From positions 62,001 through 126,000 of the forward strand of contig DASXLB010000039.1 of assembly GCA_036496585.1 (NCBI GenBank): a DNA stretch of 64,000 nucleotides, read 5' to 3'. The notes beneath the pieces are model-generated. The model had not been told where the DNA came from and searched no databases. It saw nothing but the letters and a program-made list of their open reading frames with translations. Numbering within the stretch: position 1 is the stretch's first letter; every line of letters starts with the position of its first letter. Position numbers and translations under genes: made by a program. This document shows, piece after piece, positions 8,715 through 17,356 of the stretch. This stretch comes from Vicinamibacterales bacterium. GTDB taxonomy: Bacteria; Acidobacteriota; Vicinamibacteria; Vicinamibacterales; 2-12-FULL-66-21.

Positions 8715-9827
8715 ATGAGGACGATGCTGGATTTCATGGCGCGGGTCGGGTTCCTGTGTCGGAAGGAACTGCTGATGCTGGTCAAGGATCCGTCCAGCCG
8801 GGCGGTCATTTTCCTCCCCGCCCTCCTGCAATCGCTGCTCTTCGGGTATGGTGCGACCTACGACCTGAGGTACGCGCCGTACGCCGTCCTGGACCAGAGT
8901 GGCGGGGCTGCCTCCATGCGAATCCTGTCGAAGCTGACCGGCACGGCGGTGTTCCACCGCGTCGCCACCCTGCGCTCCGCCTCGGAGATCGCCGACGTCA
9001 TCGACAGCGGTCAGGCGCTGCTGGTGCTCTGCTTTCCCGCGGACTTCGAATCGCGGCCCGCCTCCGGCCAACCTGCCCCGCTGCAGGTGATCCTCGACGG
9101 GCGCAACTCCTCGACCGCCGGCGCTGCCGCCGGACAGATCGGCGCCGTCGTGGCGGCGTACAACCAGGAGCGGGGCGGCGTGCCACCGATTACCATCGAG
9201 CGCCGCGCCTGGTACAACCCGAATCTGGAATCGCGCTGGTTCATCATGCCGGCGCTGATCGCCGCCCTCAGCATGCTGCAGACGCTGCTCCTGGCGGCCC
9301 TGTCGGTGGCGCGCGAACGCGAGCAAGGCACGTTCGACCAGCTCCTCGTCACGCCGCTCACGCCGATGCAGATTCTGATCGGCAAGGCGCTGCCGTCGAT
9401 TCTGGTGGGAATCCTGCAGTCGACGACCATCCTGCTGATCATCCGCTTCTGGTTTCAGATTCCGCTCTACGGCTCGGTCTGGCTTCTGTATCTCGGACTG
9501 CTTTCGTTCACCACCGCGGCCGTCGGCATCGGGCTCTCGATCTCGGCGTTGTCGGTCAGCATGCAGCAGGCGATGCTCTACACGTTCCTGTTCATCCTGC
9601 CCATGATGCTGCTGTCTGGCCTGTATTCGCCGGTCGAGAACATGCCGCGCGTGCTTCAGATTGCCACCTACGTCAACCCGTTGCGTTTCGGCATGGACCT
9701 CGTCAGGCGCGTCTATCTCGAAGGCGCGGGGCTGCGCGAGATCGGATTCGACTTCGTCCCCATGCTGTGCATTGCGGGGGTGACGCTGCCGCTCGCCGCG
9801 TGGTTATTCCGAAACCGTCTGACGTAA
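8715..9827 (+). CDS. ABC-2 type transporter permease, YbhR-like
   Basis: 370 aa (E. coli YbhR 368), same topology as its neighbour: N-terminal TM helix (about 30-48), periplasmic loop, then a five-helix C-terminal ABC-2 domain with AREREQGTFDQLLVTPLTPMQILIGK and LSGLYSPVENMPRVLQ. Starts 4 nt after the preceding stop. The two permeases share architecture but clearly differ in sequence, as expected for an ancient paralogous heterodimer. Confidence 0.93.
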   Translation: MRTMLDFMARVGFLCRKELLMLVKDPSSRAVIFLPALLQSLLFGYGATYDLRYAPYAVLDQSGGAASMRILSKLTGTAVFHRVATLRSASEIADVIDSGQALLVLCFPADFESRPASGQPAPLQVILDGRNSSTAGAAAGQIGAVVAAYNQERGGVPPITIERRAWYNPNLESRWFIMPALIAALSMLQTLLLAALSVAREREQGTFDQLLVTPLTPMQILIGKALPSILVGILQSTTILLIIRFWFQIPLYGSVWLLYLGLLSFTTAAVGIGLSISALSVSMQQAMLYTFLFILPMMLLSGLYSPVENMPRVLQIATYVNPLRFGMDLVRRVYLEGAGLREIGFDFVPMLCIAGVTLPLAAWLFRNRLT

Positions 9828-9843
9828 GAAAGGAAGCGCCATC

Positions 9844-11352
9844 GTGTTCCTTCACTCGATCAGTCGCCGTCGCGATGTGGCGTCGTGCGCGGTCGCGCTG
9901 ACGCTCAGTGCGTGCGCCAGCGGCGCGCCGCAATACGTCAAGCCGCAGCCGCCATCGCCTCCCGATTGGACGACGTGGCGCGGAGCGGGCGAGACGCTGC
10001 CCTCGCCGCCCGGGAGCGGCGAGGCCTTGCCGGCGAACTGGTGGGCCGCCTTCGACGATCCGGTCCTCGACGCACTGCAGGATCGCGCCGTCAAGGTGAG
10101 TCCGGATCTGCAGACCGCCGCCCTTCACTTCGCGCAGGCCCGCGTCCAGCGTCTTAGCGTGAGCGCGCAGCGTGGACCAAGCGTCGATCTGACCGCCGCC
10201 GCGACGGCCCAGCGTCAAAGCGAGTTCGGCGCGGGGATCCGCCTGATCGACGCGATCGGCGCCGACCGCGACAAGATCGTGCCGTTGATCTCGGAGCCGT
10301 TCGGTTTCTATCAGGTGGGTTTCGACGCGTCTTGGGAACTGGATCTCTGGGGACGTATCAAGTCGTCCGTCGAGCAGGCGGACGCCGACATTGCGCGGCA
10401 GGGCGCGCTGCTCGATCTCGCGCGCGTCAGCCTCGCGAGCGACCTGGCCAACGGCTTCTTCGACGTGCGGAACACGCAGCGGCTGATTCGCGTCACGCGC
10501 GAGCAGATCGCGGCGCTGGAGGATCGCCTGTCGATCATCCAGGCCCAGGTCGAGGGTGGAACCGTCGACGGTCTGTTCCTCGAGCGCCAGCGCGCGGACC
10601 TGGCAGCGCTCAAGTCGCAACTGCCGCCACTGCTGGCGCGCGAAGCGGCGAGCGCCAATCAGATCGCGCTGCTCGTCGGTGAGCACCCGGGAGCGCTTCA
10701 GAACCAGCTCGCGCCTCTCTCGACTGACCAGGCGATGCCGCTCCCGGACCTGACGCTGGGATTGCCGTCCGAGGTCGCGTCACGACGTCCGGACATTGCC
10801 GCCGCCGAAGCGCGTCTTCGAGCGGCGACGGCCGGCATCGGTGTCGCCCGTGCGCAGTTGTATCCCAGCATTCGCCTGGGCGCCCACTTCGGTTACGAGT
10901 CCTACCAAGGCAGCGAGTTTCTGAGTTGGGGCAGCCGTCTCTGGTCGGTTGGCCCCAGCCTCGACCTTCCGCTGTTTGATCGCGGCCGGCGCAAGTCCAT
11001 TGTGCGATTGCGCGAGCTGGAGCAGCAGGAGGCCGCGGTGGCTTACCAGCGCACGGTGCTGGCCGCGTGGAAGGAGATCGACGACGCGATCACGGCATAC
11101 ACCGCGGAGCGACAGCAGCAGATCGACCTCGTCGCGCGCGAGCAAAGCGCCCGCGAGTCGCTCGACCTTGCCCAGGCTCGCTACGACGGCGGAGCCGTGG
11201 ATTTCGTCAGCGTCCTGGACAGTCAACGGAGCTATCTACAAGCGCGATTCGACGTCGTCGCGAGCGACGGACGGCTGCTGAGTCAATTCGTCGCGATCAA
11301 TCGCGCACTGGGCAACGCACCCAAGCTCCAGCGTCAACCCGATCCGAAGTGA
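9844..11352 (+). CDS. Outer-membrane efflux channel lipoprotein, NodT/OprM family
   Basis: 502 aa TolC-like channel. The N-terminal signal ends in a lipobox LSAC with lipidated Cys24 expected. Two internally repeated OEP domains are visible (about 60-270 and 280-490), with LTLGLPSEVASRRPDIAAAEARLRAA-type NodT signature broken here as LPSEVASRRPDI and ARLRAATAGIGVARAQLYP. GTG start with AGGAAG upstream, 16 nt after the permease gene. It completes a tripartite envelope-spanning pump; E. coli ybhGFSR has no channel gene of its own in the operon. Confidence 0.93.
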   Translation: MFLHSISRRRDVASCAVALTLSACASGAPQYVKPQPPSPPDWTTWRGAGETLPSPPGSGEALPANWWAAFDDPVLDALQDRAVKVSPDLQTAALHFAQARVQRLSVSAQRGPSVDLTAAATAQRQSEFGAGIRLIDAIGADRDKIVPLISEPFGFYQVGFDASWELDLWGRIKSSVEQADADIARQGALLDLARVSLASDLANGFFDVRNTQRLIRVTREQIAALEDRLSIIQAQVEGGTVDGLFLERQRADLAALKSQLPPLLAREAASANQIALLVGEHPGALQNQLAPLSTDQAMPLPDLTLGLPSEVASRRPDIAAAEARLRAATAGIGVARAQLYPSIRLGAHFGYESYQGSEFLSWGSRLWSVGPSLDLPLFDRGRRKSIVRLRELEQQEAAVAYQRTVLAAWKEIDDAITAYTAERQQQIDLVAREQSARESLDLAQARYDGGAVDFVSVLDSQRSYLQARFDVVASDGRLLSQFVAINRALGNAPKLQRQPDPK

Positions 11353-11368
11353 ATGGGTCTGGCCGCTC

Positions 11369-11396
11369 TTGACAGGCGCGACGATGCCGCCATAAT
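11369..11396 (+). promoter_or_regulatory. Strong sigma-70-like promoter for the GNAT gene
   Basis: TTGACA at 11369-11374, 16 bp spacer, CATAAT at 11391-11396. Eleven of twelve consensus positions match, which is rare in this GC-rich DNA. Transcription would start near 11403, about 115 nt ahead of the ATG at 11517. CCGCC/GGCGG around 11387-11401 could form a small hairpin over the -10. Confidence 0.55.
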
Positions 11397-11516
11397 GGCG
11401 GGGCTCCCACACGGTCACGGAGGGTTGAGTGCTGCCCACGCTGGGCGCCGCGAGACGGGGCGCAACCGCAAACTGCTTCTGACGAGTCAGCCGGTCCGTT
11501 AATATCGAATTACTTG

Positions 11517-12221
11517 ATGCTCGACCGATGGACCGATCAAGTGCCACCGCTGCATGGCGACCTGGCGACGCTTCGCGAGGTCGCCGCATCCGATGTCCAT
11601 CCGCTGTTCACCCTGTTCTCGGATCCCGCGGTGACCGCGTACATGGCTCCTCCACCCCCGACGCCCGCCAAGTTCGCGGGGTTTGTCGAATGGTCACACC
11701 AGCAGCGCGCGCAAGGCCATGGTGTCTGCTTCGGAATCGTACCTGATGGCATGACAGCAGCGGTCGGGATCCTCCAGATCCGCCTTGATCCGGCGCTGTC
11801 GGAAGCCGAATGGGGATTTGTGCTGAGCGCACATTTCTGGTCCACGGGCGTGTTTGCCGATTCGGCCAACATGCTCGTGGAGTTTGCGTTCACGACCCTG
11901 CATGTCGAGCGTCTGGAAGCGCGCATTGCGCTGCGCAATCGGCGGGCGCACGCCGCCGTGCAAAAACTCGGTGCCCGGTTCGAGTCGACGCTGGCGGCAT
12001 CGTCACCGCAGGGTATTCCGCGCGATCCAGAGTCGGTGTGGACCCTGCGAGAGCCAGACTGGCGGAACCGCGTGCGCGATCGTCGGGTGCCGGCACAGAA
12101 CGCGGCGGAACGGATCCGGACTGCGGTCGACGCGACGGAGCGCCAGCTGCGGCAAAGCGACGCGGCGGAGACGGCCGAACCGTATCCGTTGTTCCTCTTC
12201 GACCGCCGCCGACGAGAATGA
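11517..12221 (+). CDS. GNAT family N-acetyltransferase, RimJ/RimL-like
   Basis: 234 aa from the ATG at 11517 (a TTG at 11514 precedes it). LREVAASDVHPLFTLFSDP, then GFVLSAHFWSTGVFADSANMLVEFAF and HVERLEARIALRNRRAHAAVQKLGA are the RimJ-type acetyl-CoA fold with the conserved N-x-x-A/S-x-x-x-x-x-K/LG helix. Transfers acetyl from acetyl-CoA to an amine, typically a protein N-terminus or small molecule; substrate unknown. The C-terminal 50 residues are an Arg-rich tail beyond the usual domain end. Monocistronic, with its own promoter. Confidence 0.85.
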   Translation: MLDRWTDQVPPLHGDLATLREVAASDVHPLFTLFSDPAVTAYMAPPPPTPAKFAGFVEWSHQQRAQGHGVCFGIVPDGMTAAVGILQIRLDPALSEAEWGFVLSAHFWSTGVFADSANMLVEFAFTTLHVERLEARIALRNRRAHAAVQKLGARFESTLAASSPQGIPRDPESVWTLREPDWRNRVRDRRVPAQNAAERIRTAVDATERQLRQSDAAETAEPYPLFLFDRRRRE

Positions 12222-12359
12222 AGACGCTCCCTAAACCGTCGCGCTTGGCGCAGCGAGCACATCCTTGAGAAACTGGACGGCCTAGGGAGAATCGCTCGGA
12301 CGTTCTCGTCGTTCGATCGCCCGCGTGCAACTCGACGGCAGCGCTCAGCTCGGCCGGAG

Positions 12360-12938
12360 CTATCGGCGGCCCGACTTGCTCTTTGCCGTCCTTGGAGCGC
12401 CGACGGCCGCGAGTTCCTCTTCGTCGCCATTGCCGGGATGGGCAGCGTCGGCGGCGTTCTGATTGATGCCCCCCTCGGCCAGCGCAGAGAGCTTTTTGTC
12501 GGCCGCCTTTTCTTCGTCGAGATTCTGCTGCAATAGCCTCACGGCTTGGTCGTGCCCCATCGACGTTGCCCAGGCGATCAACGTCCCGTAGGCGGCCATT
12601 TCGTAGTGCTCAGCGCGCTGACCGGCCGCAATCAGGCAGGCATCCATCGTTGTGTCGTCGAAGTCTTCTTCCATGACCGACTTGCCCTCTTCGATGATGC
12701 CGGCGGTCCCGTCACAGTGCTTGCCGCGGACCTTCTCGTCGAGGCTGGCAAACACCTGCTCCAATCGCTTGATCTGATTCTCGGTTTCCTTCAGATGGCT
12801 CTCGAAGGCCTGGCGGAGCTTCGGATCCGAGGCCGCCTTTGCCAGCTTTGGTAGCGCCTTGGTCAGTTGCTTCTCGGAATCGTATGAGTCGCGCAGCTCA
12901 TCGATGAATGCGTCGTGCAGAGTTCGAGCGTCGGCCAT
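12360..12938 (-). CDS. DUF892 ferritin-like protein (YciE/YciF type)
   Basis: 192 aa from an ATG preceded by GGGAG. ARTLHDAFIDELRDSYDSEKQLTKALPKLAKAA and the metal-ligand helices with E..H and EHYEMAAYGTLIAWA are diagnostic of the YciF-like four-helix bundle. The N-terminus reads MADARTLHDAF; an upstream in-frame extension to 13037 is unlikely. The C-terminal 25 residues are an acidic then Lys/Arg-rich disordered tail. Family members are stress-induced, sometimes in structural complexes; a ferritin-like dimetal site is possible. Confidence 0.88.
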   Translation of the reverse strand: MADARTLHDAFIDELRDSYDSEKQLTKALPKLAKAASDPKLRQAFESHLKETENQIKRLEQVFASLDEKVRGKHCDGTAGIIEEGKSVMEEDFDDTTMDACLIAAGQRAEHYEMAAYGTLIAWATSMGHDQAVRLLQQNLDEEKAADKKLSALAEGGINQNAADAAHPGNGDEEELAAVGAPRTAKSKSGRR

Positions 12939-12974
12939 GTCAGTCTCCCTGGGTCGTCGGACCGTGAGCGTTGA

Positions 12975-13260
12975 TTTCGCCAGATAGAAGGTGAAGGATC
13001 GATGTCTCTGAAAAGAAGCGAGCAAAACGGGAGCCAACGCACGCGAGGAACGTCCAATACATCGCGTGCGAGATCGCCTTGCGTGTCGCCTCCGCTCCCT
13101 GGCGCATCTGTGCGTCGGCCTCGTCGACGCGACGCCGCGTTGTCCTTGTCAACCGTTGACGGGGTCGTTCGCAAGAGCGTGTCGACGACATAGCTCTCGG
13201 CGCCGAGCGCCGCCGACGCTGGCGCTGTTCCAGACGAGGCCGACGTATTCGATAGCGCCC
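12975..13260 (-). pseudogene. Degenerate gene for a small membrane protein
   Basis: On the minus strand, codons downstream of 13200 read SYVVDTLLRTTP..VDKDNAASRRR and, after a frame change near 13135, VDEADAQMRQGAEATRKAISHAMYWTFLACVGS. Together they look like the spacer plus terminal TM helix of small Ala-rich envelope proteins, now broken by a frameshift and lacking a start. The rest of the 12939-13533 gap shows nothing else convincing. Confidence 0.3.
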
Positions 13261-13533
13261 AGCGAACACGCCTGCGCTGAAGTCGAACGAGTTCACTGCC
13301 TCATGACTCGACACCGCAATGCCGCGGTAACTGTAGAACTGACGAACACATTCCCAAGAGGCAGACCTAGGCGGTTGGACCGCCCAATTGGCGCGAATGC
13401 AGGCGGCCGCCCAACCAAGTCTGAGCACTCCGCTACGTACCCGCCAGCAGTTGCATCACGGAGGACTTGTTGGGAGGGTTTTGAGCGAATTCCTGGACGA
13501 GCTTGTGGCATCGAAGTTGATACCTGAGGAATC

Positions 13534-14136
13534 GTGCCTGGGACACCTTCGTCGCCGGCGAGCACGCCGGAACTGCAGAACATTCAAGCCATCGTCAACT
13601 TGGAGCGGGGCACACAGGAGAGCCGGTCGGTCATCGACCGTTTCACGGATGCGGTCAGCAGGGCTGCGAGCAGCCCCTCTTTCATCGTCGCGCATATCGT
13701 CTGGTTCGCCACGTGGATCGGATTGAACCTGCATCGCGCGGCGTTCGATCCTTTCCCGTTCAATTTGCTGACGTTGGCCGTGTCCCTTGAAGCCATTGTC
13801 CTCACGGGTTTCGTCCTGATGGCACAGGGCCGGATGACTCAGCAGGCCGACAAGCGCGCCCATCTTGATCTGCAGATCAATCTGCTGGCCGAGCAGGAGC
13901 TGACGGCCATTCTCGAAGTGCTGTGTCTGGTCGCCGACAAGAACGGCGTCGATGTGGCGGCATGCGATCCGCGGCTTCAACAACTGCTCGAACGAACGGA
14001 CGTGCGCCGGCTCTCCGCCGACCTCGACCGAGGATTGGCGACAGTGAGCAAATCGTCAGGCGACGTCACAGATTCGCACGAACATCGGGCCGCGCGATCG
14101 CGGCCCCTGGCAACCAAGCCGGCGAGCACGCGGTAA
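13534..14136 (+). CDS. DUF1003 membrane protein
   Basis: 200 aa, GTG start. A short disordered N-terminus, then VIDRFTDAVSRAASSPSFIVAHIVWFATWI and FNLLTLAVSLEAIVLTGFVLMAQ: the DUF1003 pair of TM helices, followed by RMTQQADKRAHLDLQINLLAEQE and a cytosolic helical region with a conserved Asp/Glu-rich end. Function is unknown. The last 35 residues are a basic tail with no family counterpart I recall. Confidence 0.85.
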   Translation: MPGTPSSPASTPELQNIQAIVNLERGTQESRSVIDRFTDAVSRAASSPSFIVAHIVWFATWIGLNLHRAAFDPFPFNLLTLAVSLEAIVLTGFVLMAQGRMTQQADKRAHLDLQINLLAEQELTAILEVLCLVADKNGVDVAACDPRLQQLLERTDVRRLSADLDRGLATVSKSSGDVTDSHEHRAARSRPLATKPASTR

Positions 14137-14336
14137 ACGACCCGATTGGACCTCGATGCCCGAGCCACGACTTATCCCGCTGGGTCAGTCGTAAACCTGG
14201 CCATGATCGGTCGGTCAGGCGCAGTTCGCTCGCAGCCTCACGCGTGCGCGGCGATCCACAGGCTCATCATTGAAGGGTGGGACCATTCATCACACCCCAG
14301 ACATGGGGCGACGTCAACCAATCCGGCGGCAGCGCA

Positions 14337-15653
14337 TCAACGGGCGATGGCTGCCGATAGCGGACGTCCGGTCGCCGAAGGCAATGACACCCCGAGCCAC
14401 GCGGCAAGGGTGGGGGCCACGTCGAGGTTGGAGATCACGCCGAGCGTCGCGCCTTTCCGTACGCCCGCGCCGGAGGCGATGAACACGGCGCGCATGTCCG
14501 GATCGGTATTGAGGTAACCGTGTGCGCCGATGTTCGCGCCGGCGGGCACGGTCTCGATCGCCGGGCCGTCGATACCATCGACGAAGGCCACGCCTTCGCG
14601 CGCCGCGACGACGACTTCGGCCATCCGCGGCTGCACGTCTGGTGATGGAAACCCGGCGGCCGCGAACTCCGATGGCGTCAGGACGGTGCCGACGCCAGCG
14701 GTGCCCTCGAACGCGGCCTTCACCGCCGTGATCGTCGCGGCCTTGTCCACGCTGTCGGTGACGTAAATCATCGCCGTGCCGCCTTCGGCAATTGCCCAGG
14801 CGCGGCTGCCGAGACCCTTTTCCTTCAGGACGACGTTCGCGCGAACGCGCTGCTTGAACGTCTTGAAGCCGTGATCCGACACGATCACGAACGTCGTCTG
14901 GGCCAGCAGTCCGGCCTGTCGCGCGGCGTCGACCACGCGCGCGACGCGCGCATCGGCGAGCGCGATGGCCGTCTGCGCGCCAAGCGATCGCGCGCCGGCC
15001 TGGTGCTGCATGCTGTCGGTCGTCAGCAGATGCAGCAACAGCAGATTCGGCCGGTGGTGTGCGATCAGGAACTCGGCGGCCCGGGTCCAGATTTCATCGC
15101 GGAACGTGATCGGCGCCCTGGCAAACAGATCGAGATCGAGGTCGGTAATCGCGCCGGCCGCGACCATCTCGCGCGCCAGCGGCGCCTGCGGTTTACTGTA
15201 CTCGGAGAAGGCCCAGGTGATCGTCGGTGCGTTCTCGATTGCCACCCAGTCGATCTCAGCGGTCGTCAGGCCCGCAGCGTGGGCCGCGTCATAGACCGTC
15301 GGCGCCTGGACCAGTTGCGGCTTGTCGACGTGCGCCTCGATACGGACCGGCGCATCGGTCGACCCGGCGGCCGCGCGGACGGGCAATCCGTTGTAGAGCA
15401 ATCCGTGGCGTTCCGGCGGGACGCCCGTGACGAGCGTGGTGTGATTAGGCCAGGTCACCGTCGGATTGACGGGAATCATGGCCTCAGCCATCACCCCGTC
15501 ACGCGCCAGCGCCCGAAGCGTCGGCAACGGAATCGCCGGATCGGCGAGGGCGTAGGCCGCCAGTCCGTCGATGCTGATCACGACGACGTGACGATCGACC
15601 GGCGGGGCCTGGACGACGAGGGCCACGAACGCGGCCGCAAGAGCGAGTCTCAT
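14337..15653 (-). CDS. Secreted ecto-nucleotide pyrophosphatase/phosphodiesterase (alkaline phosphatase superfamily)
   Basis: 438 aa with a signal peptide (about 1-16). VISIDGL gives metal ligand Asp29; VTWPNHTTLVTG carries the nucleophile, most likely Thr67; VSDHGF and GAHGYLN supply the remaining Asp/His ligands of the two-metal site. This is the NPP/AP-superfamily arrangement and full length. It hydrolyses phosphodiester or pyrophosphate bonds of nucleotides or lipids outside the cytoplasm; exact substrate not predictable. Standalone, convergent with DUF1003 and 11 nt after the SRPBCC gene. Confidence 0.9.
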   Translation of the reverse strand: MRLALAAAFVALVVQAPPVDRHVVVISIDGLAAYALADPAIPLPTLRALARDGVMAEAMIPVNPTVTWPNHTTLVTGVPPERHGLLYNGLPVRAAAGSTDAPVRIEAHVDKPQLVQAPTVYDAAHAAGLTTAEIDWVAIENAPTITWAFSEYSKPQAPLAREMVAAGAITDLDLDLFARAPITFRDEIWTRAAEFLIAHHRPNLLLLHLLTTDSMQHQAGARSLGAQTAIALADARVARVVDAARQAGLLAQTTFVIVSDHGFKTFKQRVRANVVLKEKGLGSRAWAIAEGGTAMIYVTDSVDKAATITAVKAAFEGTAGVGTVLTPSEFAAAGFPSPDVQPRMAEVVVAAREGVAFVDGIDGPAIETVPAGANIGAHGYLNTDPDMRAVFIASGAGVRKGATLGVISNLDVAPTLAAWLGVSLPSATGRPLSAAIAR

Positions 15654-15664
15654 GGTCGCCGATT

Positions 15665-16195
15665 CTACAGGGTCTCCTGCGACGTCCGGGTCGCGCCCAG
15701 CGTGACGAGAAGCTCGTCCAGTTGGTCGAATGTCTCGCCCATCGCATCCGCCGCCCCGGTGCCGGCCGCGTCGAGAGCTTCCTTCGAGGGATAGAGCTCG
15801 CGCATCACCAGCAGCGTCGTGCCACCTTTTTCCTCGAAGGTCACTGTGGTGACGGGCCCATCGTCACCGCCTTCGTCATTGGTCCAGACGAGGCGCGAGT
15901 GCGGTGTCACTTCGACATACCGACCGAAGAACTCGGCAGCGTTCGAGGCATCGTGACCGAACACCAAACGGTAGCCGCCCCCGACGCGAACATCCATCTC
16001 GCAGGAACGCAAGAACATCCCCAACGACTTCGGTACCCACCACTGCTTGAACAGCTCGGGCTTGGTCCACGCCTCGAACACGATGCGCGCCGGACCGTTG
16101 AACGTTCGGGTGACGACGAGCTCACGCTCGGACTTCCGTTCGACAGTCGTGCGGTTCTTCACCGGTGTGGCCTCATTCTCTCTTCTTACGTCCAT
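15665..16195 (-). CDS. SRPBCC (AHSA1/START-like) domain protein
   Basis: 176 aa. ERELVVTRTFNGPARIVFEAWTKPELFKQWWVP is the family opening, followed by the helix-grip core and TFEEKGGTTLLVMRELYPSKEALD near the end. These proteins bind hydrophobic ligands or act with Hsp90-like partners; in bacteria they are commonly paired with an ArsR repressor, as here (start overlaps the arsR-type gene by 23 nt). Confidence 0.9.
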   Translation of the reverse strand: MDVRRENEATPVKNRTTVERKSERELVVTRTFNGPARIVFEAWTKPELFKQWWVPKSLGMFLRSCEMDVRVGGGYRLVFGHDASNAAEFFGRYVEVTPHSRLVWTNDEGGDDGPVTTVTFEEKGGTTLLVMRELYPSKEALDAAGTGAADAMGETFDQLDELLVTLGATRTSQETL

Positions 16196-16538
16196 CGCCC
16201 TTCTTCTTCCGTTTCAATTCCTCGACAATCTTGTCCAACTCGTCGAAGCGCGCGTCCCACAGCCGGCGATGCCTCTCGATCCAGGCCGTCTCTTCCTCCA
16301 GTCGGCGCGGGCCGAGCGTGCAGGTCCGCACGCGCCCGACCTTCTCCGTGGCGACGAGCCCGGCTTCCTCCAACACGCCAACGTGCTTCTTCATGCCCGT
16401 GAGGGTCATATGGAACTTCTCGGCAAGGTCTGTGATCGACGCGTCGGAACGTCCGAGCTGCTCCAGAACGCCCCGTCGAGTGGCATCTGAGAGCGCGGCG
16501 AACGAGTCGTCAAGACGGCCTTGCGAATAGTGAACCAT
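16173..16538 (-). CDS. ArsR/SmtB-type winged-helix repressor
   Basis: 121 aa from the ATG at 16538. DDSFAALSDATRRGVLEQL, TDLAEKFHMTLTGMKKHVGVLEEAGLV and a Lys/Arg-rich tail match the metal-independent ArsR group that pairs with SRPBCC proteins. No cysteine metal-site motif is visible. Longer upstream frame is rejected because a -10-like TATACT lies only 7 nt before this ATG. Likely cotranscribed with, and repressing, the SRPBCC gene. Confidence 0.9.
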   Translation of the reverse strand: MVHYSQGRLDDSFAALSDATRRGVLEQLGRSDASITDLAEKFHMTLTGMKKHVGVLEEAGLVATEKVGRVRTCTLGPRRLEEETAWIERHRRLWDARFDELDKIVEELKRKKKGDGRKKRE

Positions 16539-16545
16539 TGTGTTC

Positions 16546-16551
16546 AGTATA
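16546..16551 (-). promoter_or_regulatory. -10 box for the arsR-type gene, suggesting a leaderless mRNA
   Basis: On the minus strand TATACT lies 7 nt before the ATG at 16538. No good -35 is visible. If this -10 is real, the transcript starts at or next to the start codon. Confidence 0.35.
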
Positions 16552-16649
16552 CACGCAACGAGGGCGAACTGAGGGGCTCCGGGTTTTTCAGGCCAAACGC
16601 TGGGTGAGTCTGCGGCATAATCCGGCCCAGACGGGCCAGGAGGCGTGCC

Positions 16650-16893
16650 GTGAAGAAACGGTTCTCGCCGTGTTGCAGCAGGCGGCCCAGGGCGTACCGG
16701 GGATCTGTGCCGCAAGGTGGGGATCTCCGAGCAGAGCTTCTACCGCTGGAAAAAGGTCTACGGCAGCGTGCAGCCCAGTGAAGCGCGCGAGCTGAAGCAG
16801 CTCCGCGACGAGGTGACGAAGCTGAAGCGCCTGGTCGCCGACTTGTCGCTCGACAAGGTCATGCTGCAGGACGTGATCCAAGAAAAGTTCTAA
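16650..16893 (+). pseudogene. IS3-family OrfA (HTH) with two frameshifts
   Basis: GTG at 16650 opens KKRF; the frame then changes to AVLQQAAQGVP (from about 16667) and again to LCRKVGISEQSFYRWKK from 16705, ending LDKVMLQDVIQEKF and TAA at 16891. The segments are in three different frames, so no intact OrfA can be made. The C-terminal leucine-zipper part is well preserved. Confidence 0.75.
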
Positions 16894-16913
16894 AACCCGT
16901 CAAGCAGAAAGAC

Positions 16914-17335
16914 GTGATGCGGTACTTGACGGGGCACTACGCCATCAGCGCACGCCGGGCGTGCGGCGTGATCCGCGCGACGCGGTCGACCGCGTACTAC
17001 AAGAGTCGTCGCAACCCGCTGACCGCTCTCCGGGCGCGCATGCGAGAGCTCGCGCAGACGCGTGTCCGATTCGGCTACCGGCGTCTCCGCATCCTCCTCC
17101 ACCGAGAAGGCTGGGAGGTCGGCAAAGAGCCCTTTTACCGGGTGTACACCGAGGAAGGGCTGGCGCTGCGGCGCCAGCGACCGTGAGCGCCACGCGACGG
17201 CCGTCCATCGCGAGCAGCGGCGCCCGGCGATGGCGCGGAACGACATCTGGAGCATGGACTTCGTCGCCGAAGAGCTCACCGACGGCCGGCGGTTCCGGAC
17301 GTTGACGGTGCTGGATCTCTTCACCCGCGGGTCCA
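16914..17335 (+). pseudogene. IS3-family OrfB transposase, frameshifted and truncated
   Basis: From 16914: MRYLTGHYAISARRACGV, RFGYRRLRILLHREGW and YRVYTEEGLALRR are the HTH_21 region of OrfB. A stop at 17186 interrupts; the next frame resumes with WSMDFVAEELTDGRRFRTLTVLDLFTR, the start of the rve catalytic core with its first Asp. Sequence similarity ends near 17335, so the second and third DDE residues are lost. Confidence 0.75.
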
Positions 17336-17356
17336 ATATCGAAGTGCTTATAACCT

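Larger units (their letters stand above)
16640..17335 (+). mobile_element. Remnant of an IS3-family insertion sequence
   Basis: Broken orfA and orfB of an IS3-family element (IS407/IS51-like composition) lie in succession. The 3' half of orfB with most of the DDE catalytic core is missing, and I could not identify terminal inverted repeats. At least three frame disruptions are present. It abuts the 3' end of the lower-GC methyltransferase gene, so it may mark the left edge of an acquired stretch. Confidence 0.8.
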
